DNA of 42,442 nt from Thermoproteota archaeon (GTDB taxonomy: Archaea > Korarchaeota > Korarchaeia > Korarchaeales > Korarchaeaceae), in NCBI GenBank assembly GCA_027491735.1, contig JAOZGP010000032.1:1-42442 (forward strand). Reading direction: 5' to 3'. Every line of letters starts with the position of its first letter. The first letter of the stretch is position 1. The notes under the pieces were generated by a model, which was not told where the DNA came from, did not search any database, and saw only the letters and a program-made list of their open reading frames with translations. A program made the position numbers and the translations under genes. Below are positions 32,918-39,800 of the stretch, in pieces.

Positions 32918-34582
32918 TTAGAATTCTGGGGTTTTACTGCCGAACTCCTCTTCCTCCTCTCCTTTCTCCTTCTTGCCACCTTCGGTCTTCTCATATGGCT
33001 TGGCAGCTATTATGTCATCGGTCTTTATTATCAGTGTAGCAGTCTCCGTTGCAGAGGATATAGCGTTCTTAACAGCCCTGAACGTGTCCACCACGTCTAT
33101 CTCAGACATGTCCCTGACCTCTCCTTTTATTGGATCTATGCCGTAGGAGATTCTTCCGTCGGAATGCTCTTTCCTGAGCCTAACTATGGCCTCTATTGGG
33201 TCCATTCCAGCATTCTCAGCTAAAATCCTGGGAACGCTCTCTAGGGCATTAGCGAAGGCTTCTATGGCAAGCTGCTCCTTGCCACCAACCTTATCAGCGT
33301 ATCTCCCCAGCCTGACAGCCAAGCTCTCCTGAACCGCTCCTCCACCCCAGAGAACCTTTTCATCCTCTACTAAGTTCCTGACAACGTAAAGCGCGTCTTT
33401 TATTCCTCTCTCAGCCTCGTCGAGTATGGTGTCGGCGCCAGCTCTTACCAATATGGTCACAGCCTTGGGGTTCTTGCAGTTCTCGACAAACACAACCCTG
33501 TCATCTCCTATTTTCCTCTCCTCTACGAGACCAGCATAGCCGAGGTGTTCTGAGGAGAGATCATCCAAGTTACTTATTATCTTCCCCCCAGTAGCCTTCT
33601 CGAGCCTGTTCATATCCTTTTCGCTTACCCTTCTGACGGCCAATATTCCCTTCTTGGCTAGGAAGTGCTGAGCAACTTCATCTATTCCCTTCTGACAGAA
33701 CACCACGTTAGCTCCGGTGGCAGCTATCTTCTCAACCTTCTCCTGAAGTATCTTGGTCTCCTGTTCTATGAACTCCTTGAGCTCTTGTGGAGACGAGACC
33801 TGTATCTCCAGGTCTATCTCAGGCTTTTTGACCTCAAGAGACAGGTTCAACAGGGCTATCTTGGCGTTTTCCACCCTCTTGGGCATGTTACGGTGGACCA
33901 CCTCCTTGTCCAGGACGACCCCTCTTATGAATTCTGTTTCGGCCAAGCTCTTGCCCTTCTTCTTCAATATTTTCACATTATCTATGTCCACGATCTTTCT
34001 CCCATCGTGCTCCTCTGCTATAGCCTTCACGGCCTCGACGGCTACCTTAGCTAAGAACTCCTTTTCCCCCTTGATCAGTTTGCTCGCCATAGCAGTAGAG
34101 GCGACCTTCACCGCCCATTCCTCGTCGTTCGGATCGACCTTTATCGCCAAGTTCTCGAGCTCCTTTTCAACGAACTTAAGAGCTTTTTCAAATCCCTCTA
34201 TGATTATCGAGGGGTGGATGTCCTTCTTGAGTAAGTTCTCGGCCTCGCTTAGGAGTTCACCGGCGAGAACAACACTTGTTGTTGTTCCGTCACCAGCCTC
34301 TTTATCCTGTGCCTTGGCCAGATTTACCATGAGCTTGGCGGCAGGATGGGCAACCTCCATTTCCTTTAGAATCGTCGCTCCATCATTGCTGACAGTCACA
34401 TCTCCTATGGAGTCCACTATCATCTTATCCATTCCTTTAGGGCCTAGGGAGGACTTTATTATCTCAGCGACCGCCTTCGCAGCTGTTATGTTTATCCTTC
34501 TTGCCTCATCTCCCCTGGTCCTTGAGGTCCCCTCCTTCAGGATGAGGACCGGCCTTCCACCTAGGGTAGCAACTGATGCCAT
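32918..34582 (-). CDS. Thermosome subunit (group II chaperonin)
   Basis: A 554-residue ATP-dependent folding chaperonin. The N-terminal IIKSSLGPKGMDKMIVDSIGD, NDGATILKEMEVAHPAAKLM and GDGTTTSVVLAGELL segments hold the nucleotide-binding residues. The C-terminal half has VLWGGGAVQESLAVRLGRYA and ALESVPRILAENAG. The tail is Glu/Lys-rich. The ATG is preceded by GGGGGTGA. The promoter is probably the AT-rich CTTTATATTT on the minus strand near 34684. It would head the directon that continues through the surface-protein genes. Confidence 0.97.
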   Translation of the reverse strand: MASVATLGGRPVLILKEGTSRTRGDEARRINITAAKAVAEIIKSSLGPKGMDKMIVDSIGDVTVSNDGATILKEMEVAHPAAKLMVNLAKAQDKEAGDGTTTSVVLAGELLSEAENLLKKDIHPSIIIEGFEKALKFVEKELENLAIKVDPNDEEWAVKVASTAMASKLIKGEKEFLAKVAVEAVKAIAEEHDGRKIVDIDNVKILKKKGKSLAETEFIRGVVLDKEVVHRNMPKRVENAKIALLNLSLEVKKPEIDLEIQVSSPQELKEFIEQETKILQEKVEKIAATGANVVFCQKGIDEVAQHFLAKKGILAVRRVSEKDMNRLEKATGGKIISNLDDLSSEHLGYAGLVEERKIGDDRVVFVENCKNPKAVTILVRAGADTILDEAERGIKDALYVVRNLVEDEKVLWGGGAVQESLAVRLGRYADKVGGKEQLAIEAFANALESVPRILAENAGMDPIEAIVRLRKEHSDGRISYGIDPIKGEVRDMSEIDVVDTFRAVKNAISSATETATLIIKTDDIIAAKPYEKTEGGKKEKGEEEEEFGSKTPEF

Positions 34583-34680
34583 TTGAAATCACCCCCTAGT
34601 AACCATCAAGTTAGGAGAAGCTTCAGCTCACTCGACAACCGCGAGATCTCTGTCCACGTCCTTAGGGAGGAGCTTCCCAA

Positions 34681-34688
34681 ATATAAAG
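34681..34688. promoter_or_regulatory. TATA element in the thermosome-MTAP spacer
   Basis: ATATAAAG lies about 39 bases before the MTA phosphorylase ATG on the plus strand. Read on the minus strand as CTTTATAT it is also the best TATA candidate for the thermosome gene, with a leader of roughly 70 bases. Confidence 0.4.
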
Positions 34689-34723
34689 TTAAAGCCCTAA
34701 TCAACTTGGAGGGTGTGTGGTTC

Positions 34724-35545
34724 ATGCCCAAGATCGCCATAATAGGGGGTAGTGGCTTCTACTCGCTCCTTGAGAACTTCGATGTTTTGAATATAGAGAC
34801 GCCCTTCGGGGAGAGCATGGTCGAGGTTGGGAGCATTGAGAACGTGGAGGTGGCGTTTCTCAACAGACATGGAAAGGGGCACAAAATACCACCTTTTAAG
34901 ATCAACTACAGGGCTAACATATATGCTCTCTCGGCGATAGGGGTGGAGAGGATAATCGCTACGAATGCCGTAGGAAGCATCAGACCAGAGATAAAACCAG
35001 GAGACTTTGTGCTTCCTGATGACTTCTTGGATTTAACAAAGAGAAGAGATTACACATTCTACGATGGGGAGACCGAGATCTTCATACAGGGTAAGGCTGT
35101 GAGAGAAGTTGTTCACATCTCCATGACACCGAGCACCTACTGCCCGGAAATCAGAGATGCCGTCTTAACGGCTGCCAAAAATATAGGATTGAGCATTCAT
35201 GATGGAGGAGTTTATGTAGCCACTGAAGGAAACAGATTTGAAACTCCGGCAGAGATAAGAGCTTATTCCTCCTTAGGAGGAACTATCGTTGGCATGACAG
35301 GTGTTCCAGAGGCTGTACTGGCTAGAGAACTGTGCATATGTTACTCAACCGTATGTCTGGTCACCAACTATGCTGCCGGCATCTCCGGACTAGTTAAACT
35401 AACTCATGAGGAGGTAGCTAAAACTTACGCTGAAAAATTGAAGGAGTTGAGAAGGCTTATAACCACAGCGATCAAGGAAATCCCTAAAGATCGTTCGTGC
35501 CCATGTAAGGATGCTCTGAGAGGTGCTCTTGTCGAATCACCTTAG
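34724..35545 (+). CDS. mtnP: S-methyl-5'-thioadenosine phosphorylase
   Basis: A 273-residue nucleoside phosphorylase of the MTAP/PNP family that salvages methylthioadenosine from polyamine synthesis. The N-terminal MPKIAIIGGSGFY is the phosphate-binding start, followed by FLNRHGKGHKIPPFKINYRA and ATNAVGSIRPEIKPGDFVLP. The substrate region includes VYVATEGNRFETPAEIR and GMTGVPEAVLARELCICY. The ATG at 34724 fits the family; an upstream frame to 34583 has no homologous sequence. Its stop overlaps the end of the 64-residue gene on the other strand. Confidence 0.92.
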   Translation: MPKIAIIGGSGFYSLLENFDVLNIETPFGESMVEVGSIENVEVAFLNRHGKGHKIPPFKINYRANIYALSAIGVERIIATNAVGSIRPEIKPGDFVLPDDFLDLTKRRDYTFYDGETEIFIQGKAVREVVHISMTPSTYCPEIRDAVLTAAKNIGLSIHDGGVYVATEGNRFETPAEIRAYSSLGGTIVGMTGVPEAVLARELCICYSTVCLVTNYAAGISGLVKLTHEEVAKTYAEKLKELRRLITTAIKEIPKDRSCPCKDALRGALVESP

Positions 35546-35731
35546 AGCCCTGCTGGCCCTTTTTATCATGGAGTAGTGCTTCTTACACACCTTAATTGGT
35601 CTTTTTTTGGTTTTCAACCTTAATTTGAGTGATTGAAGAGCAGGTATGAGAGAAGAATCCAGTTCCTTGACCGCCTCCCCATCACACCCGATTATATAAC
35701 ATTTTTCCAGCTCCTGTTCTTCCTCATCCAA
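35537..35731 (-). CDS. Small putative zinc-binding protein, unknown
   Basis: A 64-residue protein not recognised. Cys11, Cys16, Cys49 and His52 are spaced as a possible CCCH zinc site (CYIIGC then CKKHY), with a basic C-terminal third. The start is a TTG at 35731 with GGGGGAG about a dozen bases upstream. Its 3' end overlaps the MTA phosphorylase end by nine bases, as is common for real convergent genes here. It may be a small nucleic-acid-associated protein; this is a guess from composition. Confidence 0.5.
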   Translation of the reverse strand: MDEEEQELEKCYIIGCDGEAVKELDSSLIPALQSLKLRLKTKKRPIKVCKKHYSMIKRASRALR

Positions 35732-35816
35732 GCTCAGGTCTCCCCCTCATGCTTCTGTAGGAGGTGAGTAATAAAGATTTAAGAAAACGAAAGACAGAAA
35801 ATTTTATGAATCTTAG

Positions 35817-35892
35817 CGGGCCCGGCGGGACTCGAACCCGCGACCTACGGCTCCGCAAGCCGCCGCTCTAGTCCTTGCTGAGCTACGGGCCC
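35817..35892 (-). tRNA. tRNA-Arg (GCG anticodon)
   Basis: The minus strand folds as a 76-base tRNA. The acceptor stem is GGGCCCG with CGGGCCC and discriminator G. The anticodon arm has loop TTGCGGA, giving anticodon GCG (reads CGC), and the T arm is GCGGG/CCCGC with TTCGAGT. No intron is visible. The acceptor stem sequence equals that of tRNA-Lys at 38444. Confidence 0.92.
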
Positions 35893-35922
35893 CTAAAAAC
35901 GTAATTACCATGAGAAGACTCA

Positions 35923-36087
35923 TTATCTCCTCACAAGCTTAGTGTGCTTCAGCCTTAAATTCTTGCTCTTGCATCTTCTACATCGAGTAGCTGACATGGG
36001 GTTTCTAGCCCCGCAATCTCTGCATATCTTGTGATCTAACAGGGCCTTGGAGGCTATTCTCTTTTTCAGGGGATCCTCTATCGGCAT
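35923..36087 (-). CDS. rpl40e: Large ribosomal subunit protein L40e (eL40)
   Basis: A 54-residue ribosomal protein, made without the ubiquitin fusion seen in eukaryotes. The zinc ribbon uses Cys22, Cys25, Cys36 and Cys39 (ICRDCGARNPMSATRCRRC), and the ends are strongly basic. The longer frame up to 36294 is not coding: the ATG at 36087 matches the family start and has GAGGTG upstream. Its TATA palindrome at 36129-36136 appears shared with a divergent winged-helix gene. Confidence 0.9.
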   Translation of the reverse strand: MPIEDPLKKRIASKALLDHKICRDCGARNPMSATRCRRCKSKNLRLKHTKLVRR

Positions 36088-36128
36088 ACGAGTCAACACC
36101 TCTGAGAGGTTTACTGAACCTGGATTCA

Positions 36129-36136
36129 TAAATTTA
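36129..36136. promoter_or_regulatory. Shared palindromic TATA element, divergent
   Basis: TAAATTTA is a perfect palindrome lying 45 bases from the L40e ATG (minus) and 37 bases from the winged-helix TTG (plus), each with a short leader carrying its own ribosome site. Confidence 0.5.
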
Positions 36137-36169
36137 AGTTCGAACCAATGAATAAAAACAGGGGGATCC

Positions 36170-36406
36170 TTGTCCGCTGAGGAACTCATCTCATACCTGG
36201 AGGAAAACAAAAACCGCGCTGTCAGCCTTAGAGAGATAGTTTCCAGCTTAGGTCTGAGCGCTAAAAGTGCACGGGCCTTGTTGGACTCTCTCATAAAGGA
36301 AGGGAGAGTGGAGAGGTACTTTCACGGGGGATACACCTTTTACAGACTGATAGATCGCCGTCCGTCGGGAGAGGATACAACACCTACCTCCTCAGAACCT
36401 CCTTAA
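36170..36406 (+). CDS. Small winged-helix protein, putative regulator
   Basis: A 78-residue protein. Residues about 1-60 read as a winged helix-turn-helix ([30 protein letters not shown] then [10 protein letters not shown]); the tail is disordered-looking. The start is TTG at 36170 with GGGGG five bases before. It could be a DNA-binding transcription regulator or a nucleic-acid-binding adaptor; target unknown. Its end overlaps the sucD end by 23 bases. It is divergent from L40e. Confidence 0.65.
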   Translation: MSAEELISYLEENKNRAVSLREIVSSLGLSAKSARALLDSLIKEGRVERYFHGGYTFYRLIDRRPSGEDTTPTSSEPP

Positions 36407-37259
36407 GGAGCCTCACCACCTCCGAGGGTTTCTTGGCCACAGGGACGTTTGCCTTCTCGAGGGCTCTTTCCTTGGCCTCTACGGTACCTGCCGAGCCCAT
36501 TATTATGGCTCCCGCATGACCCATCCTCCTTCCTGGAGGAGCCATCCTTCCTGCTATATAGGCGACCACAGGTTTTGAGTACCCTCTAGCTATGTACTCG
36601 GCGGCCTCCTCCTCAGCGTTGCCGCCTATCTCTCCAACCAGTATGACTGCCTCCGTTTCGTCGTCCTTCTCGAACTCCTTGAGAACATCCACGAAGTTGA
36701 GACCTGTTATGGGATCTCCTCCTATTCCCAGCGTAGTCGAAGTTCCGTAGCCCTCTCGAATTATCGACTCCGATATCTCATAGGTTAGAGTGCCGCTCCT
36801 GGAGACGATCCCTATGGTCCCAGGGGAGAAGGAGCTCGCTGGCATTATTCCAATCTTCACTCTCCTCATGGGGGCGATTATTCCTGGAGTATTCGGCCCT
36901 ATCACTGTCACTCCTTTTGACCTGGAATATCTAACGAATTTGGCTGTGTCCTTCACGGGAATGTGCTCCGTTACAACCACCACTAGCTTTATACCGTTAT
37001 CCACCGCCTCATAGACGGCATCCGGAGCGAAAGGTGCTGGAACGAATATTATAGAGGCGTTCACCTCTCCGATTTCCTCTTTAGCCTCGCTTATGGAATC
37101 AAACACAGGAACTCCGTGAACCTTCTGCCCTTTTCTACCGGGAGTTACACCGGCCACTATGTTGGTGCCGTATTCGAGCATGAGCTTCGTGTGCAGGCTG
37201 CCTTGCCTACCTGTTATACCCTGGACAACCACCTGCACATCTTCAGGAAGAAGAATCAT
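36384..37259 (-). CDS. sucD: Succinyl-CoA synthetase alpha subunit
   Basis: A 291-residue subunit that binds CoA and carries the phosphohistidine of NDP-forming acyl-CoA synthetases. [18 protein letters not shown] is the CoA site; [12 protein letters not shown] and GIGGDPITG follow; His248 in [12 protein letters not shown] is the phosphorylated residue. The beta subunit gene lies on the other strand 65 bases away. A TATA-like TAATATAAC lies 26 bases before the ATG. The enzyme links the citric acid cycle or 2-oxoacid oxidation to ATP formation. Confidence 0.94.
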   Translation of the reverse strand: MILLPEDVQVVVQGITGRQGSLHTKLMLEYGTNIVAGVTPGRKGQKVHGVPVFDSISEAKEEIGEVNASIIFVPAPFAPDAVYEAVDNGIKLVVVVTEHIPVKDTAKFVRYSRSKGVTVIGPNTPGIIAPMRRVKIGIMPASSFSPGTIGIVSRSGTLTYEISESIIREGYGTSTTLGIGGDPITGLNFVDVLKEFEKDDETEAVILVGEIGGNAEEEAAEYIARGYSKPVVAYIAGRMAPPGRRMGHAGAIIMGSAGTVEAKERALEKANVPVAKKPSEVVRLLKEVLRR

Positions 37260-37281
37260 TTTTACATTAACCTCCCGCAGG

Positions 37282-37290
37282 GTTATATTA
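37282..37290 (-). promoter_or_regulatory. TATA-like element between sucD and sucC
   Basis: GTTATATTA is about 26 bases before the sucD ATG on the minus strand, consistent with a leaderless transcript. A second AT-rich run near 37298-37308 may serve sucC on the plus strand, but its spacing to the ATG is slightly short. Confidence 0.4.
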
Positions 37291-37324
37291 GTGGCAACTT
37301 AAAACTTTCTGAGAGGGAGATCCC

Positions 37325-38413
37325 ATGAGATTACTCGAGTATAAATCCAAAGGAATTTTAAGGCAGTATGGAATACCAACACCAAAGGGAGAAGTTGCTT
37401 TTTCTCCTGAAGAGGCGGTCGAGATAACTGAGAGGTTGGGAGGGAAATCCGTACTTAAGGTACAGATACCTGCCGGCAGGAGAGGGAAAGTAGGGGGAAT
37501 AAAACTTGTTGGCTCTCCCCAGGAAGCTGGATCTATTGCTAAGCATCTTCTGAGTACAACCTTCTATGGATTCAAGCCGGAATGTCTCTTGGTTGAGGAA
37601 CCTGTGGATGTGATGGAGGAATACTACCTTGGAGCCATAGTGGACAGAAGCTCCAGGTCCCTTACCTTCATATCCAGCTCGAAAGGTGGCATGAATGTTG
37701 AGGAGATGGCTAAAGAGTACCCTGAATCTGTGCTTAAGGTTTCCATAGATCCTTTCATCGGCATGCAGCCATACCAGTCAAGAATGCTGGCTAAGAACAT
37801 GAATGAATCCACAGATATCTGGAAGACGCTCACCAAAATAGTTCTTTCACTGTGGAAGGTTGCTGACGACTACGACTCCTTCATGCTGGAGATAAATCCT
37901 CTGGCTGTATGTGAAGGAGGCCGAGTTCTCGCCCTGGACGCCAGGATAGAGATCGACGACAATGCCCTTTTCAGGCATCCGGAGCTTGGCGGGGGTGAGG
38001 AGGGGCTTGCTTATGTTGAACTTGACGGAAACGTTGGTACTATGGCTAACGGAGCCGGATTAGCCATGGCGACTATGGATTTGGTGTACTTACTTGGAGG
38101 TAAACCCGCCAACTTCTGTGATGTAGGCGGGGGTGCAAGCGCAGAGGCGGTCTTCAAGGCTCTTAAGAGGATAACCTCTAACTCTCGAGTGAAGTCTGTG
38201 GTGATCAACACGTTATGTGGCATAACAAACGGGATAGAGGTAGCGAAAGGGATAAAGAGGTTTTTAGAGGAAGGCTGTACTGTCCCGATAGTGGTTCGAC
38301 TAGCGGGAAACGGCGCCGAGGAGGGCTCCAAGATCTTAGAAGAAACAGGGGTAATCCATTACTCTGAACCTGAGGAGGCCGTCAAGGAGGCGATTCGTCT
38401 GGCAGGAGCCTAA
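37325..38413 (+). CDS. sucC: Succinyl-CoA synthetase beta subunit
   Basis: A 362-residue ATP-grasp subunit. The N-terminal LLEYKSKGILRQYGIPTPKG and VLKVQIPAGRRGKVGGIKL form the nucleotide site. LEINPLAVCEGGRVLALDAR holds metal ligands, and YVELDGNVGTMANGAGLAMA with FCDVGGGASAE marks the C-terminal ligase domain. The ATG follows GAGAGGGAGA. It is transcribed away from sucD rather than together with it. Confidence 0.95.
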   Translation: MRLLEYKSKGILRQYGIPTPKGEVAFSPEEAVEITERLGGKSVLKVQIPAGRRGKVGGIKLVGSPQEAGSIAKHLLSTTFYGFKPECLLVEEPVDVMEEYYLGAIVDRSSRSLTFISSSKGGMNVEEMAKEYPESVLKVSIDPFIGMQPYQSRMLAKNMNESTDIWKTLTKIVLSLWKVADDYDSFMLEINPLAVCEGGRVLALDARIEIDDNALFRHPELGGGEEGLAYVELDGNVGTMANGAGLAMATMDLVYLLGGKPANFCDVGGGASAEAVFKALKRITSNSRVKSVVINTLCGITNGIEVAKGIKRFLEEGCTVPIVVRLAGNGAEEGSKILEETGVIHYSEPEEAVKEAIRLAGA

Positions 38414-38415
38414 AG

Positions 38416-38423
38416 TTTTTAAA
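38416..38423 (+). promoter_or_regulatory. TATA element of tRNA-Lys
   Basis: TTTTTAAA lies three bases after the sucC stop codon and about 25 bases before the tRNA-Lys 5' end, which is the expected archaeal spacing. Confidence 0.6.
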
Positions 38424-38443
38424 CACTTCTCGGTAAACTACGC

Positions 38444-38517
38444 GGGCCCGTAGCTCAGTATGGTAGAGCGCCCGGCTCTTAACCGGGAGGTCGCGGGTTC
38501 GAAGCCCGTCGGGCCCG
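38444..38517 (+). tRNA. tRNA-Lys (CTT anticodon)
   Basis: A 74-base cloverleaf: acceptor GGGCCCG/CGGGCCC, D arm with GCTCAGTATGGTAGAGC, anticodon stem CCCGG/CCGGG around CTCTTAA (anticodon CTT), T arm GCGGG/CCCGT with TTCGAAG, discriminator G. No intron. CCA is not encoded. It is followed after 62 bases by tRNA-Gly. Confidence 0.95.
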
Positions 38518-38579
38518 CTCTCCACACACATTCGGCAAAGTATCAGATCCTTCTCCAGAAGTGATTTGGGAACCTTCGC

Positions 38580-38666
38580 GCGGCCGTGGTCTAGCCTGGA
38601 CAGGATGTGGGCCCCCCATCTCCTGGGGGAGAGCCCAAGACCCGGGTTCAAATCCCGGCGGCCGCA
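38580..38666 (+). tRNA. tRNA-Gly (CCC anticodon) with a 13-base intron
   Basis: Acceptor GCGGCCG/CGGCCGC, D arm with GTCTAGCCTGGACAGGAT, anticodon stem TGGGC (38608-38612) with GCCCA (38633-38637), T arm CCGGG/CCCGG with TTCAAAT, discriminator A. Twenty bases lie between the anticodon stem halves, 13 too many. A bulge-helix-bulge forms from bulge CAT (38617-38619), helix CCCC/GGGG (613-616 with 626-629) and bulge AGA (630-632). Cutting after the second base of each bulge removes 38619-38631, exactly at position 37/38. The spliced loop is CCCCCAA with anticodon CCC; position 33 is C instead of the near-universal T. Confidence 0.88.
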
Positions 38667-38739
38667 TAAGTACGATTTCGTTAGTTTGTAGAACCTCCAT
38701 TAGGACTCCTTTGCTCACCAGCCCCACACCAAAAGCCTG

Positions 38740-38760
38740 CTGAAGAGGACCATTATGTAG
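38740..38760. repeat. Imperfect direct repeat, left copy
   Basis: The sequence begins CTGAAGAGG and ends ATTATGTAG; the related right copy at 39103-39122 begins CTGAAAGAG and ends with the same nine bases. About 17 of 20 aligned positions agree by eye. The copies are 343 bases apart. Confidence 0.35.
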
Positions 38761-39102
38761 TGGAGGAGACCAGTCTTCTCCGCAACCAACCAGCCAAAGG
38801 TGTTTAGCGAATTGGTTTGACTGCTAAAGCCCCACTACGACATGTAGCCACGACCCCTTCATGCTGAAGCCCGATGCAGGGCATTTGAAGCCGACGAACT
38901 ACTCCAATTTCCAACTCATCCTCTCGTTTTAACAAGGCGACTTTCTGTAAGAAGAAGGACGACTGGAGGCTACCTGCTCAGATAGATTGCAGTTTCGAAT
39001 CTCGTTTTGTAGCGCTTCATTCGTCTATCGTCATTGAAAGGACACCATGGTCAGATTGATCAAATAACTCCACGGATAGAGAAAATCATCGTGACTGGAT
39101 GA

Positions 39103-39122
39103 CTGAAAGAGCGATTATGTAG
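39103..39122. repeat. Imperfect direct repeat, right copy
   Basis: Partner of 38740-38760: CTGAAAGAG then CG and the shared ATTATGTAG. It may be a remnant of a duplication or an element end, or may be chance. Confidence 0.35.
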
Positions 39123-39214
39123 ACCTATCTTTGGCTCAGAACATGATGCGGGGGGAGGGACTTAAACATTATTTTGCCGGTAAATTTTAAGTACATTCAA
39201 GCTTAACTAATTAC

Positions 39215-39496
39215 ATGCCTAAACCAAATCTTGGAAAAACTGAAACAATTAAGAAGAGAACTGTCTACATTTACCTTCCTTCTGAAGAGATGATGAAGGA
39301 ATGGAAGGAAAGAGCTGAGAAGGAGGGAGTCTCGCTATCAAAATTTGTTATTGAGAGGGTTGAGGATTCAATAAGGAAAGAAGAAGATAATGCTTATCTG
39401 GCAAGACTTGAGTTAATAAATAGGTTAAGAGAGATTGAAGAAGAGAACAGAAGATTGAGAGAGGAAAACAAAACTGGTTTGTGGAGGGCTGGATGA
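39215..39496 (+). CDS. Ribbon-helix-helix protein with coiled-coil tail
   Basis: A 93-residue protein. Residues about 14-53 (TVYIYLPSEEMMKEWKERAE followed by GVSLSKFVIERV) have the beta-helix-helix pattern of ribbon-helix-helix DNA-binding proteins. Residues 57-85 are a charged coiled coil. Genes of this kind occur on archaeal integrated elements near integrases, but no integrase gene is present here. A TATA-like run centred about 29 bases before the ATG suggests a leaderless transcript. The composition (many AAA, ATT codons, ATG start) differs from the backbone. The short, unusual C-terminus (NKTGLWRAG) might reflect truncation. Confidence 0.7.
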   Translation: MPKPNLGKTETIKKRTVYIYLPSEEMMKEWKERAEKEGVSLSKFVIERVEDSIRKEEDNAYLARLELINRLREIEEENRRLREENKTGLWRAG

Positions 39497-39505
39497 GGTG
39501 GTGGG

Positions 39506-39751
39506 ATGGATTATCTGATCCTTATTGTCGGTCTGCTTTTGCTTGCTCTCCTAATTTTACTTTGGAAGTATGCTGAGCTTAAAGGCAGGATAGAGCAGAG
39601 AGCAAGACAGATATTTGAAGAATGGCAAGAAAGAGAGCTTGAAATCATATCAAAAAGGAGAGCAGAAATTCTTTTGCATGTTGTTCAACAAACTTTCTGT
39701 GTAATTTCCCCAGATCATGAATTAAAGCCCCAATCTCAGCAAGCAAAATAG
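39506..39751 (+). pseudogene. Truncated Holliday-junction-resolvase-related nuclease, N-terminal part
   Basis: Residues 1 to about 56 (MDYLILIVGLLLLALLILLW then KYAELKGRIEQRARQIFEEW) match the hydrophobic start and helical linker of archaeal proteins annotated as endonucleases related to Holliday junction resolvase (PF10107-type, from memory). The nuclease domain that should follow is missing. From about 39671 the sequence stops being homologous, and the remaining 25 codons are the antisense of a Cas10-like HD fragment. The gene follows the ribbon-helix-helix gene by nine bases. It is almost certainly non-functional as a nuclease. Confidence 0.65.
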
Positions 39752-39800
39752 CATCCCTGTTTTCCACCAACTTCTTCAGCTTCTCACTTCCCCATAGCAC
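39645..39800 (-). pseudogene. N-terminal HD-domain fragment of a Cas10/Csx11-like protein
   Basis: Reading the minus strand from a GTG at 39800 gives 51 residues. They include LKKLVENRDAILLAEIGALI followed directly by HDLGKL. An early HD motif in this setting is typical of the N-terminus of the large type III CRISPR subunit (Cas10, Csx11 variant). After about residue 44 the match ends where the opposing nuclease fragment begins, and a stop follows at 39645. The first 17 bases overlap the AbiEii end. The palm domains of Cas10 are absent, so this is a relic. Confidence 0.6.

Larger units (their letters stand above)
38667..39214. other. Gene-free stretch between tRNA-Gly and the accessory island
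   Basis: No frame longer than about 40 codons looks coding on either strand. Visible structures are a 10-pair hairpin at 38760-38783 (two G-T pairs, CCAG loop), TTTAGC/GCTAAA at 38803-38808 and 38823-38828, and TAGTGG/CCACTA at 38758-38763 and 38832-38837. An imperfect direct repeat (38740-38760 and 39103-39122) brackets most of it. It could be a decayed mobile element, an integration scar or an unrecognised RNA gene. A TATA-like TAAATTTTAAG at 39181-39191 near the end serves the next gene. Confidence 0.4.

Noticed and set aside
33753..34586. 277-codon frame antisense to the thermosome
   Set aside because: The thermosome frame is unmistakable; the antisense frame is a codon-bias shadow.
38580..38666. 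Reading the last tRNA as tRNA-Glu (CTC) or as an intronless class II tRNA
   Set aside because: The CTC reading requires a C at position 37 and leaves the TGGGC/GCCCA stem unexplained. A long variable arm is not supported by the D arm or acceptor identity; the intron model fits every part.
38479..38727. Frames across tRNA-Lys and tRNA-Gly
   Set aside because: They translate tRNA sequence in the wrong strand or frame and have no homology.
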